Source: Phoronis ovalis
Taxonomy: Eukaryota > Phoronida > Phoronidae
Direction: 5' to 3'
DNA length: 13,545 bases
Assembly (NCBI GenBank): GCA_028565635.1
Contig: JAOXYB010016754.1
Coordinates: forward strand, 2,354 to 15,898
Translations under genes and position numbers: made by a program
Shown here: positions 1 to 7,845 of the stretch, in pieces
How positions within the stretch are numbered: the stretch's first letter is position 1
Layout: each line of letters opens with the position of its first letter
Notes under the pieces: generated by a model
Seen by the model: the letters and a program-made list of their open reading frames with translations, nothing else
What the model was told of the DNA's origin: nothing
The model's database searches: none

Positions 1-162
1 ATCATGCCTCACTCCAATATAAACTTCAAACAAAACTGTTTACCTGTCAAAAAGAACTGGCATACCAGAGAGAACAGAGTTTGTAAATTATGTCATAAAG
101 TCGTGGAAGATATTGAACACTTCCTTTTACATGTCCCAGTCTTCAACACATTAGAACAGTGA
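1..162 (+). pseudogene. 3' end of a non-LTR retrotransposon reverse transcriptase ORF (relic)
   Basis: Frame 1 is open from the first base to a TGA at 160-162 (53 codons). It contains RVCKLCHKVVEDIEHFLLHV, which resembles the C-terminal zinc-knuckle-like tail of many LINE-type reverse transcriptases (C-x2-C, acidic ED, H-F-L, then Cys-Pro). Residues C28, C31 and H40 are present, but the expected last cysteine is Val45 before Pro46. With the early stop and further in-frame stops soon after (for example near 244), this points to a dead copy. The catalytic part would lie to the left of the window. In a living copy the protein copies its own RNA into the genome. The clade (RTE, CR1, Jockey and so on) cannot be told from this fragment. 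Confidence 0.6.
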
Positions 163-490
163 TATATAAGTACAATAACCCCTAACAGATGGCATGGCAA
201 TTTTTATATTCAATCAGTCGGACTCTTTCTCTCAAAGCTCATAACTTTACTTGAGGATGTATAGCAAACACATTATTTGACAAATACCCCAAAGCTACGA
301 TTGTAATTGTACTCCGAATAATTATGAACGGTAAAACATAGTTAAACTGACGGTGAGACCCTATGCCATTCATTGCTATGATTTTGTATGAATTATTAAC
401 TAACATTCTGGTCATGTTCATACATTGGGCTTGGGAATTTCATAACCTTATTTGCACCTTTTTATCCTGTATTCAGGATAAGGACAGCGG
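163..490. other. Non-coding stretch, possibly retrotransposon 3' tail
   Basis: No convincing exon or RNA gene is visible. The first 80 or so bases may still belong to the retrotransposon: in the old frame, short hydrophobic stretches such as GLFLSKLITLLEDV continue past the stop. The short open frames at 239-421 (minus) and 363-560 (plus) lack any recognisable domain. There is no clear poly-A tail or target duplication to mark the retrotransposon's end. Confidence 0.4.
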
Positions 491-491
491 A

Positions 492-556
492 TTGGAACAT
501 CTCTGTTTTTTTTCTGAAATAAACCGACAATCTGAAAATTATATCCTATTTAACAT
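492..556 (+). repeat. Diverged fragment related to the interior of the 2476-2945 element
   Basis: This stretch aligns by eye with 2703-2757. Both read ttgga-catct, then a T run, ctgaaa, a short A-rich spacer, tctgaaaa, and end in atatcctattt. Small gaps and scattered substitutions separate them. Just upstream both copies also have taaggac, with a deletion in this one. It is most simply read as a solo piece of the same repeat family. No terminal inverted repeats are visible here, so its limits are uncertain. Confidence 0.5.
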
Positions 557-628
557 ATAAATTCTAATACTGCAACAGCAACTAGGTCTACTCTAGTAGT
601 CTAGGACTAACTAGTATTAAAATAGTAG

Positions 629-729
629 TAACGTACGTAGCTAACCACGTCAGCTGTTTTGGCTCCTGATATACTGTTTATCCGCCGTCACTTAGAAGAC
701 ATGGTACTTGTCTATAACGTACGTAGCTA
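629..729. repeat. 15-bp direct repeat, two copies
   Basis: The 15-mer taacgtacgtagcta occurs exactly at 629-643 and again at 715-729, 86 bp apart, and contains the self-complementary acgtacgt. The outer bases differ. An exact pair of this length so close together is unlikely by chance in this composition. It could be a duplicated binding site, the remains of a local duplication, or a target duplication around a short insert. Confidence 0.5.
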
Positions 730-968
730 GAACATTAGTCATTACTAAATTTTAATACTATATTTAGTATATGGCCGTTAGTATATACGAGAAAAGTTGT
801 GATTTAACCCGACTGCCAGAGTTTAAATTATTACCATTTATTAATATATTACCTCCGGTATCCTGTAATCTTGGAAAAGAATATTCTGTGTTATTTAAAT
901 TGTAAATTACTGCTAATTTATAACAAAAGCAACCGTGCTAGAAACACGTGAAAATTCATCGAGTTTTG

Positions 969-985
969 CCGGTTTCCGTTTCCGG
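969..985. promoter_or_regulatory. ETS/IRF-like palindromic site
   Basis: The plus strand reads ccggtttccgtttccgg. The minus strand therefore carries GGAAACGGAAACC, which fits the interferon-regulatory-factor core GAAANNGAAA and also contains two GGAA cores of the kind ETS factors bind. The flanking ccgg ends make the 17-mer an imperfect palindrome. It lies in the CpG-rich block, 20 bases after the CACGTG E-box. Function is inferred from the motif alone. Confidence 0.3.
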
Positions 986-1225
986 TTTTTCATTCATTGT
1001 CCGCTAGGTGGTCTGTAGTAGAAATGAAGTTACTGGAGCAGTATCATTCCTGGCTGGCAGCACATTGATGCTCAAATTCTTAGGTAGAGGTAGGGACTAA
1101 TTTAAAAAAGGCTTGGGAACGCGGCCCTAAATAGTGATCAAGCTTCTAGATTTGCTATCATCCTAGTGGATCTGTACTGATTGAAATTAATAGCGAATCA
1201 GTTTTTTTGTGTGAAACTCAAAGTA

Positions 1226-1545
1226 TATACCTTACGGTAAAAACTATTCGCAAAGAAAACATCCCATACTCCATAGTTAAAAAAAATCCTGAATTTATAT
1301 ACCCAAATGTTAACCCTGTGGTAAAAGCAAAAAGATATCCTGGACGTTTGCACCCCAAAACGCGGTAACAATAATCATTTACTGAAAATAGTGTGCCCCG
1401 CTGTTCAAGTTTATTTTCAAAAGCACACCCCATGGCAAAAAGTTATAAATAAACACAAAAACATACCCAGTGGTAAAAGTGGAGGCTGAAAAGTGGACTT
1501 GAGGTGGCACAGATATACAGTCACTATGTCCTCCCCGGGATCTGT
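1226..1545. repeat. Decayed interspersed repeat with recurring acc...ggtaaaa motif
   Basis: A motif of the form acc-(4-5 nt)-gg(t/c)aaaa recurs near 1228, 1313, 1425 and 1466. The stretch ends near a ctccccggga box (1531-1540) that recalls the cccccggga right end of the 2476-2945 element, and acatacccag (1463-1472) recalls that element's inner end sequence. I read it as an old relative of such elements. The 71-codon minus-strand frame inside it shows no domain and is probably incidental. Left boundary and terminal repeats were not found. Confidence 0.35.
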
Positions 1546-2475
1546 CATAATGAATTTTTTAGTACAAGAACATGATTACACAGAAATCTGTTATTGTATC
1601 AACAAGGAACATTAAAGTGGATCAGATGTTTAGGTCTGAGCTAGCCACTATGATAATCAAAATGTACCCCACCTTCGGCCACTGGAAAACTTGATCTGGT
1701 ACTAACATTTTCACTGTCAAACAAACAAACTTTTTTTTAATTTGCTTATTTTATGTATTGGTAAAACTGATTTTGATTTTTTTTTCTATAACTCTAGATC
1801 CACTTAAAAAACCTGTACCACCCAGCTACACAAATATAAAAATTGGATTTGCGATACTATTTAATGACTTCTTTCAAATCAGACATGCTTAATTGCACTC
1901 CCTATCTACAGACCACAAATTATCCATACTCACCAACCACTCTAATGCCATGAGCATCTGTCGTCGTAGCCAACAACTTGTTTTAAATGTTAAGGGTCAC
2001 TTCAAAAGCATGGACATTCTGCTGAGTTTGCATCCGGTTATATCTTTAGAAGTATATTATATAATTACTATATATTTTTATTTATTTATTTTTTTAAAAT
2101 AAGCAGGTAAATTATGTATAACATTACCATTTCAATCAATATAGCACATTATTAACTCGCCTTGCATGACCGGTACTCTTGGATGAGAGGTGGAGTGTTA
2201 AGGTTTAGGTTTCTCAAGTCTGGTGTGTGTATGTACATGCGTTGTGAACAGTTGGTATGATATAGTATAATATTATGCATCTGTCCAAATTTAAAATTTT
2301 AGCCTAATATGTATAATAGCATGGCATTATATAATATACTTATATGAATTTTTTAATTATTGCTCTTTGTAGTTGTTTTATTCGTAATAACAAAAAAGAC
2401 TTTTTCAAACAATTTTAAACAAAACCTGAGAATCATTCTTTTGAAACTTAGCCATGCTGTATTCTTATGTAGGAC
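1546..2475. other. Non-coding, AT-rich; no gene recognised
   Basis: The longest open frame (1893-2102, plus, 69 codons) ends in an AT-rich Y/F/I-rich tail and has no domain I recognise. The piece at about 2150-2240 is less AT-rich and GT-rich (ggtgtgtgtatgtacatgcg) and could be repeat-derived. No splice-flanked exon joins it to the downstream gene convincingly. Confidence 0.4.
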
Positions 2476-2945
2476 CTGGGGTGACAGTCAGAATAACTGG
2501 GTACCCATGTTTGTTTTGAAGGGTAAAAAAGCCTCTTTTTGGGACCTAAGAGCTCAAAATTCCTACACTTATTGGGATCTATGAGTTCAAAATCCTCACC
2601 CTTTTTTGGCCTACCTTTTTTTACTGTAGGGACCAAGATCCAAAACGTGATTTCAATGAACTATGCTAGAAAGTTAAGGACTACACTACAAAAACCGTGC
2701 TTTTGGAGCATCTTTTTTTCTGAAACAAGCAAATATCTGAAAACAATATCCTATTTCGGTCTTGAAACTAGATAGTAAAACACACCCTTTTGGGACTAAA
2801 TTTTCATTTTTGTAAGATTTTAAAGCTATTTTATACCCTTTTCAGGGTGTCCTGGGTGCCTGGTCTGAATGCTGAAAAATATACCCTTTTGCCAGTTTTT
2901 TTATAACGAACATGCTTACCCAGCTATTCTGACTGTCACCCCCGG
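2476..2945. mobile_element. Short non-autonomous inverted-repeat element (MITE-like), about 470 bp
   Basis: The ends 2476-2516 and 2905-2945 are inverted copies: 36 of 41 positions match when the right end is reverse-complemented, including the shared core ggggtgacagtcagaata. It has no transposase, so it would need an enzyme in trans. Inside, 2539-2568 and 2572-2601 form a tandem pair with a 33-bp period (ttggga-ct-agagttcaaaa type). Near the right end, accctttt-type motifs recur (about 2784, 2837, 2883). The target-site duplication is unclear (possibly gga on both sides), so the superfamily is not assigned. Open frames 2448-2636 (minus), 2360-2584 (plus) and 2539-2775 (plus) are by-products of this repeat. 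Confidence 0.8.
2539..2601. repeat. 33-bp tandem pair inside the 2476-2945 element
   Basis: Units 2539-2568 and 2572-2601 both run ttggga-ct-(a/t)gag-t-caaaa-tcct-cac, with a one-base gap and a handful of substitutions. Tandem units just inside the termini are common in MITE-like elements. Confidence 0.6.
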
Positions 2946-3985
2946 GATGAGGGCAAAGGAACGGCAATAACTTACAAAAAATATCAAAACAGAAATACAT
3001 TTTGAAATTATTCAAAAAGAAATCTAATGCATTTTTACCAGGAATATTTTTGGGCCTGAATATGATCCTTTTCTTTACAAAGATTAAATCTTTTGTGAAT
3101 TAAAGATTTTGCAGATTATTTCTTGTTGGACATCCAAAAAGCTGATATGCTAATATACCTCACTGAACTATTTCAATTCAGTTTAATGTCCAATATAAAT
3201 TTATGACAGATTAATTTGTGATCAGTTGCCCCAGTTAATTATGAACCTTTAGTACTGTGGAATTACTGGTTTTTAAACTATTAAACTCTTTAAAGACTAG
3301 ATCCACTTATTTATAATAATTACATGTAGTGAATTTATGCATTCAAATACATTCAGTTATTTCTATGTAACACCACTTTCTAGTCCATTTACCTCGATCA
3401 TATTTTCATGATATACAGACTCTAATAAACGTCACTCACAATGGTTAAAAAAGCAGCATTTGGACTAAAGTTGTTTTCTTAACTGGTTGTATGTAGCATT
3501 ATATCCTGCACTTCGACAAACAAATGAGTGAAAATTATTATATGTTACATTACGTTCATTCATTAATTCTCGCGGTAAAATTGAATTGGTTTTCTAGTGC
3601 CATTGAAAACTGTTGGCCTCATGAAATTGATTGTATTGCCTTTCTTCCATTGATTTGTCAACTTTCTAGCCATTATTCTTTATAGCAGTTAGTTTGGTGT
3701 GTAATGGATTTTACAAAGCAGAATAATAGAACAATGTTGAAATTGTATGGTTTTGGCTTAAGTTTGATTAATTGGTTTTGTATTAATTGGTCATTTTAGA
3801 TAACAGTATTGTGTATATTTCTTGTTAGTTTGGCACACTTGTTGTTTATGTGTTAGACTGCAACACAACACTTGTAATTTAGCTGAAACTTCTTCTCAGC
3901 CCCTTTTACCTGATTGAAGGTCAAAAAGGTAAGCTTTAATACCCTACTTGTTATGTTTTTTTGTTTTAAAGTGTGTTCAGATAGT
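2946..3985. other. Non-coding, AT-rich, CpG-poor; probable 5' intron
   Basis: No open frame or RNA gene stands out. The one notable spot is at 3900-3928, described separately as a possible tiny exon. CpG is scarce, in line with the rest of the presumed transcribed region. Confidence 0.4.
3900..3928 (+). other. Candidate 29-nt non-coding microexon
   Basis: A clean acceptor (acttcttctcag, AG at 3898-3899, with a ctgaaac branch-like sequence upstream) is followed 29 bases later by a strong donor, aaaaag|gtaagc (GT at 3929-3930). If used, it would be a small 5' UTR exon of the SAM-domain gene, which starts 3.3 kb downstream. It has no ATG. Matching signals this close can arise by chance in a long intron, so this is tentative. 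Confidence 0.2.
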
Positions 3986-4006
3986 AAATATGAAAGTTTC
4001 ATATTT
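3986..4006. repeat. 21-nt palindrome (10-bp arms)
   Basis: aaatatgaaa (3986-3995) and tttcatattt (3997-4006) are perfect inverted copies around one central G. It sits at the outer edge of the larger foldback that follows and may be part of it. Confidence 0.6.
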
Positions 4007-4145
4007 CATTCTAATAATAAAGTTATTAAAAAAGTTTCCGGGCATTTGGGTAAATTTACGTATTTGTTGTTCTAGTTATAATGAAATTTATTTAAGTGTC
4101 TGGAAACTTTTAAAATAATATCTTGATTAGAATTTGAAATATAAT
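4000..4145. repeat. Imperfect foldback (arms about 60 bp) with a third partial arm at 4208
   Basis: 4000-4060 and 4081-4145 are inverted copies by eye at roughly three-quarters identity with small gaps. Shared blocks are atatttca, ttctaat, aaaagtttcc and taaattt; the loop is about 20 nt. A third copy of the core (gaaagtttccagacattt) lies at 4208-4225 in the same orientation as the left arm. This suggests a small foldback element or an inverted duplication. It has no coding capacity. A structured RNA hairpin is possible if transcribed as intron, but the arms are too diverged for me to claim a functional RNA. Confidence 0.55.
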
Positions 4146-4229
4146 GTTTTGTACTTAAACATGCACAGGTGAGAGAAATTTGGTTTGTATAAAGAAAAAA
4201 TGGCTGTGAAAGTTTCCAGACATTTAATT

Positions 4230-6200
4230 ATAAACAGAAAAATAATTAAAATGTTTTATGATTAAACAAACAGTGTTGACTTGAATTTATGCTCCCAGCA
4301 TTTAGGACCAATAAAATCATAATAATCCTATATTTTAATTTTTTCTGGTAGAGTACTTATTGCTATAAATTTAAATGGCCTGTAGTATTCTGCTATTCAC
4401 CTTGTGTACCTACACATATGACCTGTTGTATATTATGTGTGTATAGGTGTACTTTTATTCATTATAAATTTATTCTGTAAACAATCTCTCATAATTTGTT
4501 AAAGGTAACCTATAGGCTTGAATAACATTTATCTTTTGATGGATTATGCTTGATATATGAGAAGTTTATGCCTAACATTTTAGTCAGCTAGAATCCAGAT
4601 AAATAAGTTCTTGATTATTCTTGTATCAGCTGCTTTAATCACTAGTAAGTATAATTTAGTTTTAGGATCTAAACTTGCCCAAGCTAAAGTTTTATGTAAT
4701 GCATCAGTATTTTATGCTGTGAAAACAGGAGTGCTTTTTTCACATTTTTTTACCCTTACCTAAACTACTGATACCAAAATTTTACTCAATATTTCATTTC
4801 AGAATTTAAACCTAATTCACCTAAAAAATAACTAAAGTGTAAGTATATATTCAAGGCTATTTAGAAGTATGTATACTGTTATGTGTTGTACCATGCCGTT
4901 CAATAAATATATGGAGAGTGAAGATGTTAAAATGAGATTCAAAATGTTTGAAATTATTTTTTTCTTTTTTAACATTTAAATTCATGTTGTAAGAACTGCA
5001 TAATTGTTATCGCTAGATGACTGTCATGAATAACTTTTTGTACCAGTTTTAGGGTAGTTGGATAAGGTTTGATTTTTGTTAATTTTTGAATCTGACTTCC
5101 ATTTAATATTTTCAAATTTTACAGATTTAAATTTTCATATGAAATGACAGTATTTTTATTTACAAAAATTAAATGTCATGGATTCAGTGTATTTGAAAAG
5201 CTGATTTTATAAACACTGATAGAATACCCTGGAGCTGATTTGAAATTAGAATTAACATGATAATATATGTAATCTGATAAACTGTGTTACTGATATGCTA
5301 TGTGCTGCAGGATATGATCAGGAGTATGGCCAATGAAAGCCACCTGTTATATTCATGCTCATAATTAAATGAATTCCTTGTCTCTATAACATGCTTATAA
5401 TTGAAGTAATCACTACATAGATATAGATATTACTTTTTAGTAGTTTAGGTATTGGTTTTCAATAATTAATAGTCCCTTTGATGTCATTAAACCTGGAAAA
5501 TTTCTCACCTGAAAAACAATATAGATGCAGAATATTGGCTGCATGCCTTGGATAATATATTTGAAAAATATTACATATTGAAGTCATACATTTTATTAAA
5601 ATGGTATGTTTTTTTAAAGTAATGATGTGTTTTTATTTCTTGTTTACATTTTTAATGTTTTTGTGTTTTTTTAGAAACCCCAGGTTTGATACTCATGTAA
5701 TGCATAGACTATTTTTTGTAAAAAAATGTATATAATGTGATTTAAATTATATTAGGGTGCAATAAATTGCATGTGCTATTACTAGGACTGCTGTTAATAC
5801 CCAGGGTTTAATAAGGCTGAAAAATGTTGGGTTAAAAGATTAACCCATAATCCTCTAAGAACAGCCCTGTGTTCCTTTGTTTTGATAACTCTTGTTACCC
5901 TTGTATTTGATTTGGTTTAAGGTTATTATGGTTCAGTATTCACAAGAACTCACAGCAGTATATGTAAAATTGAATTAAACTAATATCTAAAACTGGTAGG
6001 TATTCTGCTAGGTGTTTGGAGTTGAGTTACACACTCATTGTGCAGTATATGTGTGCTATTCCCTTTAATAATAGTTCTGTTTGAAAAGTAAGTTTTCAAT
6101 GAAGGTTTCTGAAATTTTGTTATCAAAATAAGTAATTTTAAAATCTGTCCAAATGAATTCGTCTTCTTTAATTTTTCTTCAACTTTCACAATTATTTAAT
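4230..6200. other. Non-coding, AT-rich, CpG-poor; probable 5' intron
   Basis: No exon with convincing splice sites and no RNA gene were seen. A small perfect hairpin (gggttaa, loop aaga, ttaaccc) lies at 5829-5846. An imperfect inverted pair lies around 4404-4452 (gtacctacacata against a diverged complement). The minus-strand frame at 5980-6189 is Lys/Thr/Leu-rich with no domain. Confidence 0.4.
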
Positions 6201-6205
6201 TTAGT

Positions 6206-6240
6206 CTAGGATATATAAAACTCTTGGAGATATATCCTAG
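6206..6240. repeat. Perfect 11-bp inverted repeat (hairpin, 13-nt loop)
   Basis: ctaggatatat (6206-6216) and atatatcctag (6230-6240) are exact inverted copies around a 13-nt loop. It could be the end pair of a very small element or a chance AT-rich hairpin. It does not look like a terminator, as the genome is eukaryotic and no gene ends here. Confidence 0.55.
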
Positions 6241-6800
6241 GTTTAGTGTAGTAAAACAGTTGCTTACTTCAAACTTATAAGGAATATAATTTTCAAATGT
6301 ATACTTTATTTTAAGTTTTGTTTAAATTTAACTTTATACTGTATTCTTGGTCTGTAATTCATGTTGTTAATTATCGTAATTTTGAACACACAACCATGTT
6401 GATTACAATTGAAATTATTATGCATTTACTGTATTATGTATCTGTGTTATCTTGACATGCAGTTTTTAATCAGCTGATTGAAGCTTATAAGGTGCATTAA
6501 TAGATAGTTATTTATTTGTAACATGAGCCATCAAGTACAGTGATAGACAAAAAGCCAGGTGATGTTTTTTCTATGACATATCAGCAGTAGAACTTTTCCT
6601 AACATATACCAGCAGAAGCATATTTCAGTACCACAATTAGTGTAATAAGCAGTTATTAGAACAATGTTTGCATTGTCAAGCAGTTATTCATTATTTTACA
6701 TGTAAACTAGTAATTAGAATTGCTCTATGTAATTGTGACATGCTGGCATATATTAAAAGTGTAGCTTGATCAAAAACCGCAATACTGCTATTTAATTAAA

Positions 6801-6840
6801 CTTTTCGTTATTTTCTCACTAACCGCAGGTACGTTTTGTC
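6801..6840 (+). other. Tandem splice acceptor-donor: recursive splice site or edge of a 5' UTR exon
   Basis: A pyrimidine-rich stretch (6801-6820, cttttcgttattttctcact) leads to aaccgcag, with AG at 6827-6828, directly followed by gtacgt (GT at 6829-6830). An acceptor and donor back to back around CAG|GT is the form of a recursive (zero-length exon) splice site, known best from long insect introns. It lies about 430 bp before the ATG of the SAM-domain gene, on the same strand. Alternatively the donor ends a 5' UTR exon whose start lies upstream. Splicing from 6829 to an acceptor at 7215 or 7258 would give an intron of about 0.4 kb. Confidence 0.3.
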
Positions 6841-7215
6841 ATAGAAGTAGTGGCTTTTTACTATTGTCATCTTGGTGACATCAGGTGCATGAAAAAATGT
6901 TTTTTCGAACTTCAGCTTCTAACAAAGGTGAATATATTATAATTGGAAATAATTTTACTGTAAAAATCAGTAGGAATCATGAAATATTATGGCTTCATTC
7001 TTGTGCAAAAATGAATACATTTTACAATTAAAATAGTTACATTTGTGTCATTGAAGGAATACAATGCGTTTAAACTAGAAAACACATTTTCATTCTTTTT
7101 GAAGTGAAATTCTCCAATATAGTAGTAAAATCTCGAAGTACTGTAGCTAATTATTTTAATTTACATTCTTTGATAAAAAAAATGTTGTAACAGTTTCATT
7201 TACAATACATTTTAG

Positions 7216-7262
7216 AGAAAATGGTTCATTAACAAGAACTTGTTAGTTTCTATGACAGAAAC
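7216..7262 (+). other. 5' UTR part of the first coding exon, two possible acceptors, short upstream ORFs
   Basis: Two acceptors could open this exon: acattttag (AG 7214-7215) and gtttctatgacag (AG 7257-7258, better pyrimidine run, with ttaac as possible branch point). The second leaves only four bases before the ATG. With the first, the leader holds ATG 7221 (M-V-H-stop) and ATG 7252, whose frame runs into the coding region and stops at 7399-7401 (49 codons). Both would be removed by using the second acceptor. An in-frame stop at 7230-7232 means the protein cannot extend upstream within this exon. Confidence 0.4.
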
Positions 7263-7794
7263 ATGGAAAATTCAAGAGCAAATCTGTATATTGTGCCTAT
7301 TGGTAATAGTCCACCAGACCGCAAAGCATTTTTACATTCTCCTAAAAAGAAAAGGGCTCCATTACCTCCATCTTTTAGAACAGGAAGTGATACAGGGTTG
7401 ACTGATATAAATTTGTCATTATTTTTAAATAAAAGTGATCTGAATGATACCAATTGTGGCACAGATAGTCAAACTTCTGCCCCATCGAAAGAAATAAGTA
7501 CAAACAGAAAGACCTTAGTAACAGATGATGTAAAGATCTATCGCAGAAGCCATTCAACTTCCGATCTTGAAGCGGTTTCACCGCAGTGGACTCCCAGGCA
7601 AAGAGCTTATGCATTCTGTGCCTCTGACATAAGCAAAGATACTTCTGAACAAAGAGATGATGAATCGTCAATGACACATAGAACACCAGAAACATCTGAT
7701 TGGTTAGTAAAGCCTGTGAAGCTATGGACGATTGAAGATGTACAATATTGGTGTTTTAGTGTTGGGCTTATGGAAATTGCTCGGCAACTACTAG
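7263..7794 (+). CDS. SAM-domain protein, first coding exon (N-terminus and start of SAM)
   Basis: The start is ATG 7263, in strong context (A at -3, G at +4), the first in frame after a stop at 7230-7232. The exon gives 177 codons plus one base, ending at a textbook donor cta-g|gtgagt (GT 7795-7796). Residues 1-145 look disordered and rich in Ser, Thr and Asp. They include SPKKKRAPLPP (26-36), which holds a PKKKR nuclear-localisation-like cluster and an RxPxxP/[K]xxPxxP SH3-binding motif, and RRSHSTSDLE (94-103), a likely basophilic-kinase target. From about residue 150, VKLWTIEDVQYWCFSVGLME matches the beginning of a SAM domain: the Trp155 start, the EDV helix, then Trp163 and GL. SAM domains bind other SAM domains, other proteins or RNA, so an adaptor or scaffold role is inferred. 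I do not recognise the family. Reading on past 7794 (G-E-stop) is intron. The rest of the SAM domain is at 12912. Confidence 0.85.
7375..7695 (-). other. Long antisense open frame, judged non-coding
   Basis: A 106-codon minus-strand frame lies opposite the SAM-gene exon. Its translation is His/Leu/Phe/Cys-rich without a domain, and the opposite strand has a clear SAM match and a strong donor. I regard it as a shadow and list it only so that the reader does not take it for a gene. Confidence 0.15.
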
Positions 7795-7845
7795 GTGAGT
7801 AATTACTTACAAGTCAATGTTCCCCTCTCCATGGATGTAGGATAT

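Larger units (their letters stand above)
620..1135. promoter_or_regulatory. CpG-enriched block, candidate promoter or first non-coding exon
   Basis: By hand count there are about 19 CpG dinucleotides in roughly 500 bp here, against about 15 in the 3.8 kb from 3001 to 6800. The block holds a palindromic E-box CACGTG (945-950) and a palindrome of ETS/IRF type (969-985). In many invertebrates, methylated gene bodies lose CpG while unmethylated promoters keep it, so the drop in CpG after about 1.5 kb fits transcription starting near 1 kb. That would place the first exon of the SAM-domain gene here, some 6 kb before its ATG. No TATA box at a sensible distance or proven exon boundary can be named. 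An alternative is simply a young CpG-bearing repeat. Confidence 0.3.

Noticed and set aside
1893-2102. 69-codon plus-strand frame
   Set aside because: Low-complexity hydrophobic tail, no domain, and no splice connection to the SAM gene.
2448-2775. Overlapping small open frames on both strands
   Set aside because: They lie across an inverted-repeat element and translate its ends and internal tandem pair.
1794-3309. 13-bp exact repeat ctagatccactta at 1794-1806 and 3297-3309, with agtggatct at 1165 as a possible inverted end
   Set aside because: One such 13-mer pair is expected by chance in a window of this size, and the flanks do not align.
6647-6688. aagcagttatt twice, 31 bp apart, with acaatg/cattgt inverted between
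   Set aside because: Short, could be chance; not a CRISPR-like or satellite array.
7375-7695. 106-codon minus-strand open frame opposite the SAM-gene exon
   Set aside because: No domain, no splice or start context of note, and the other strand explains the openness.
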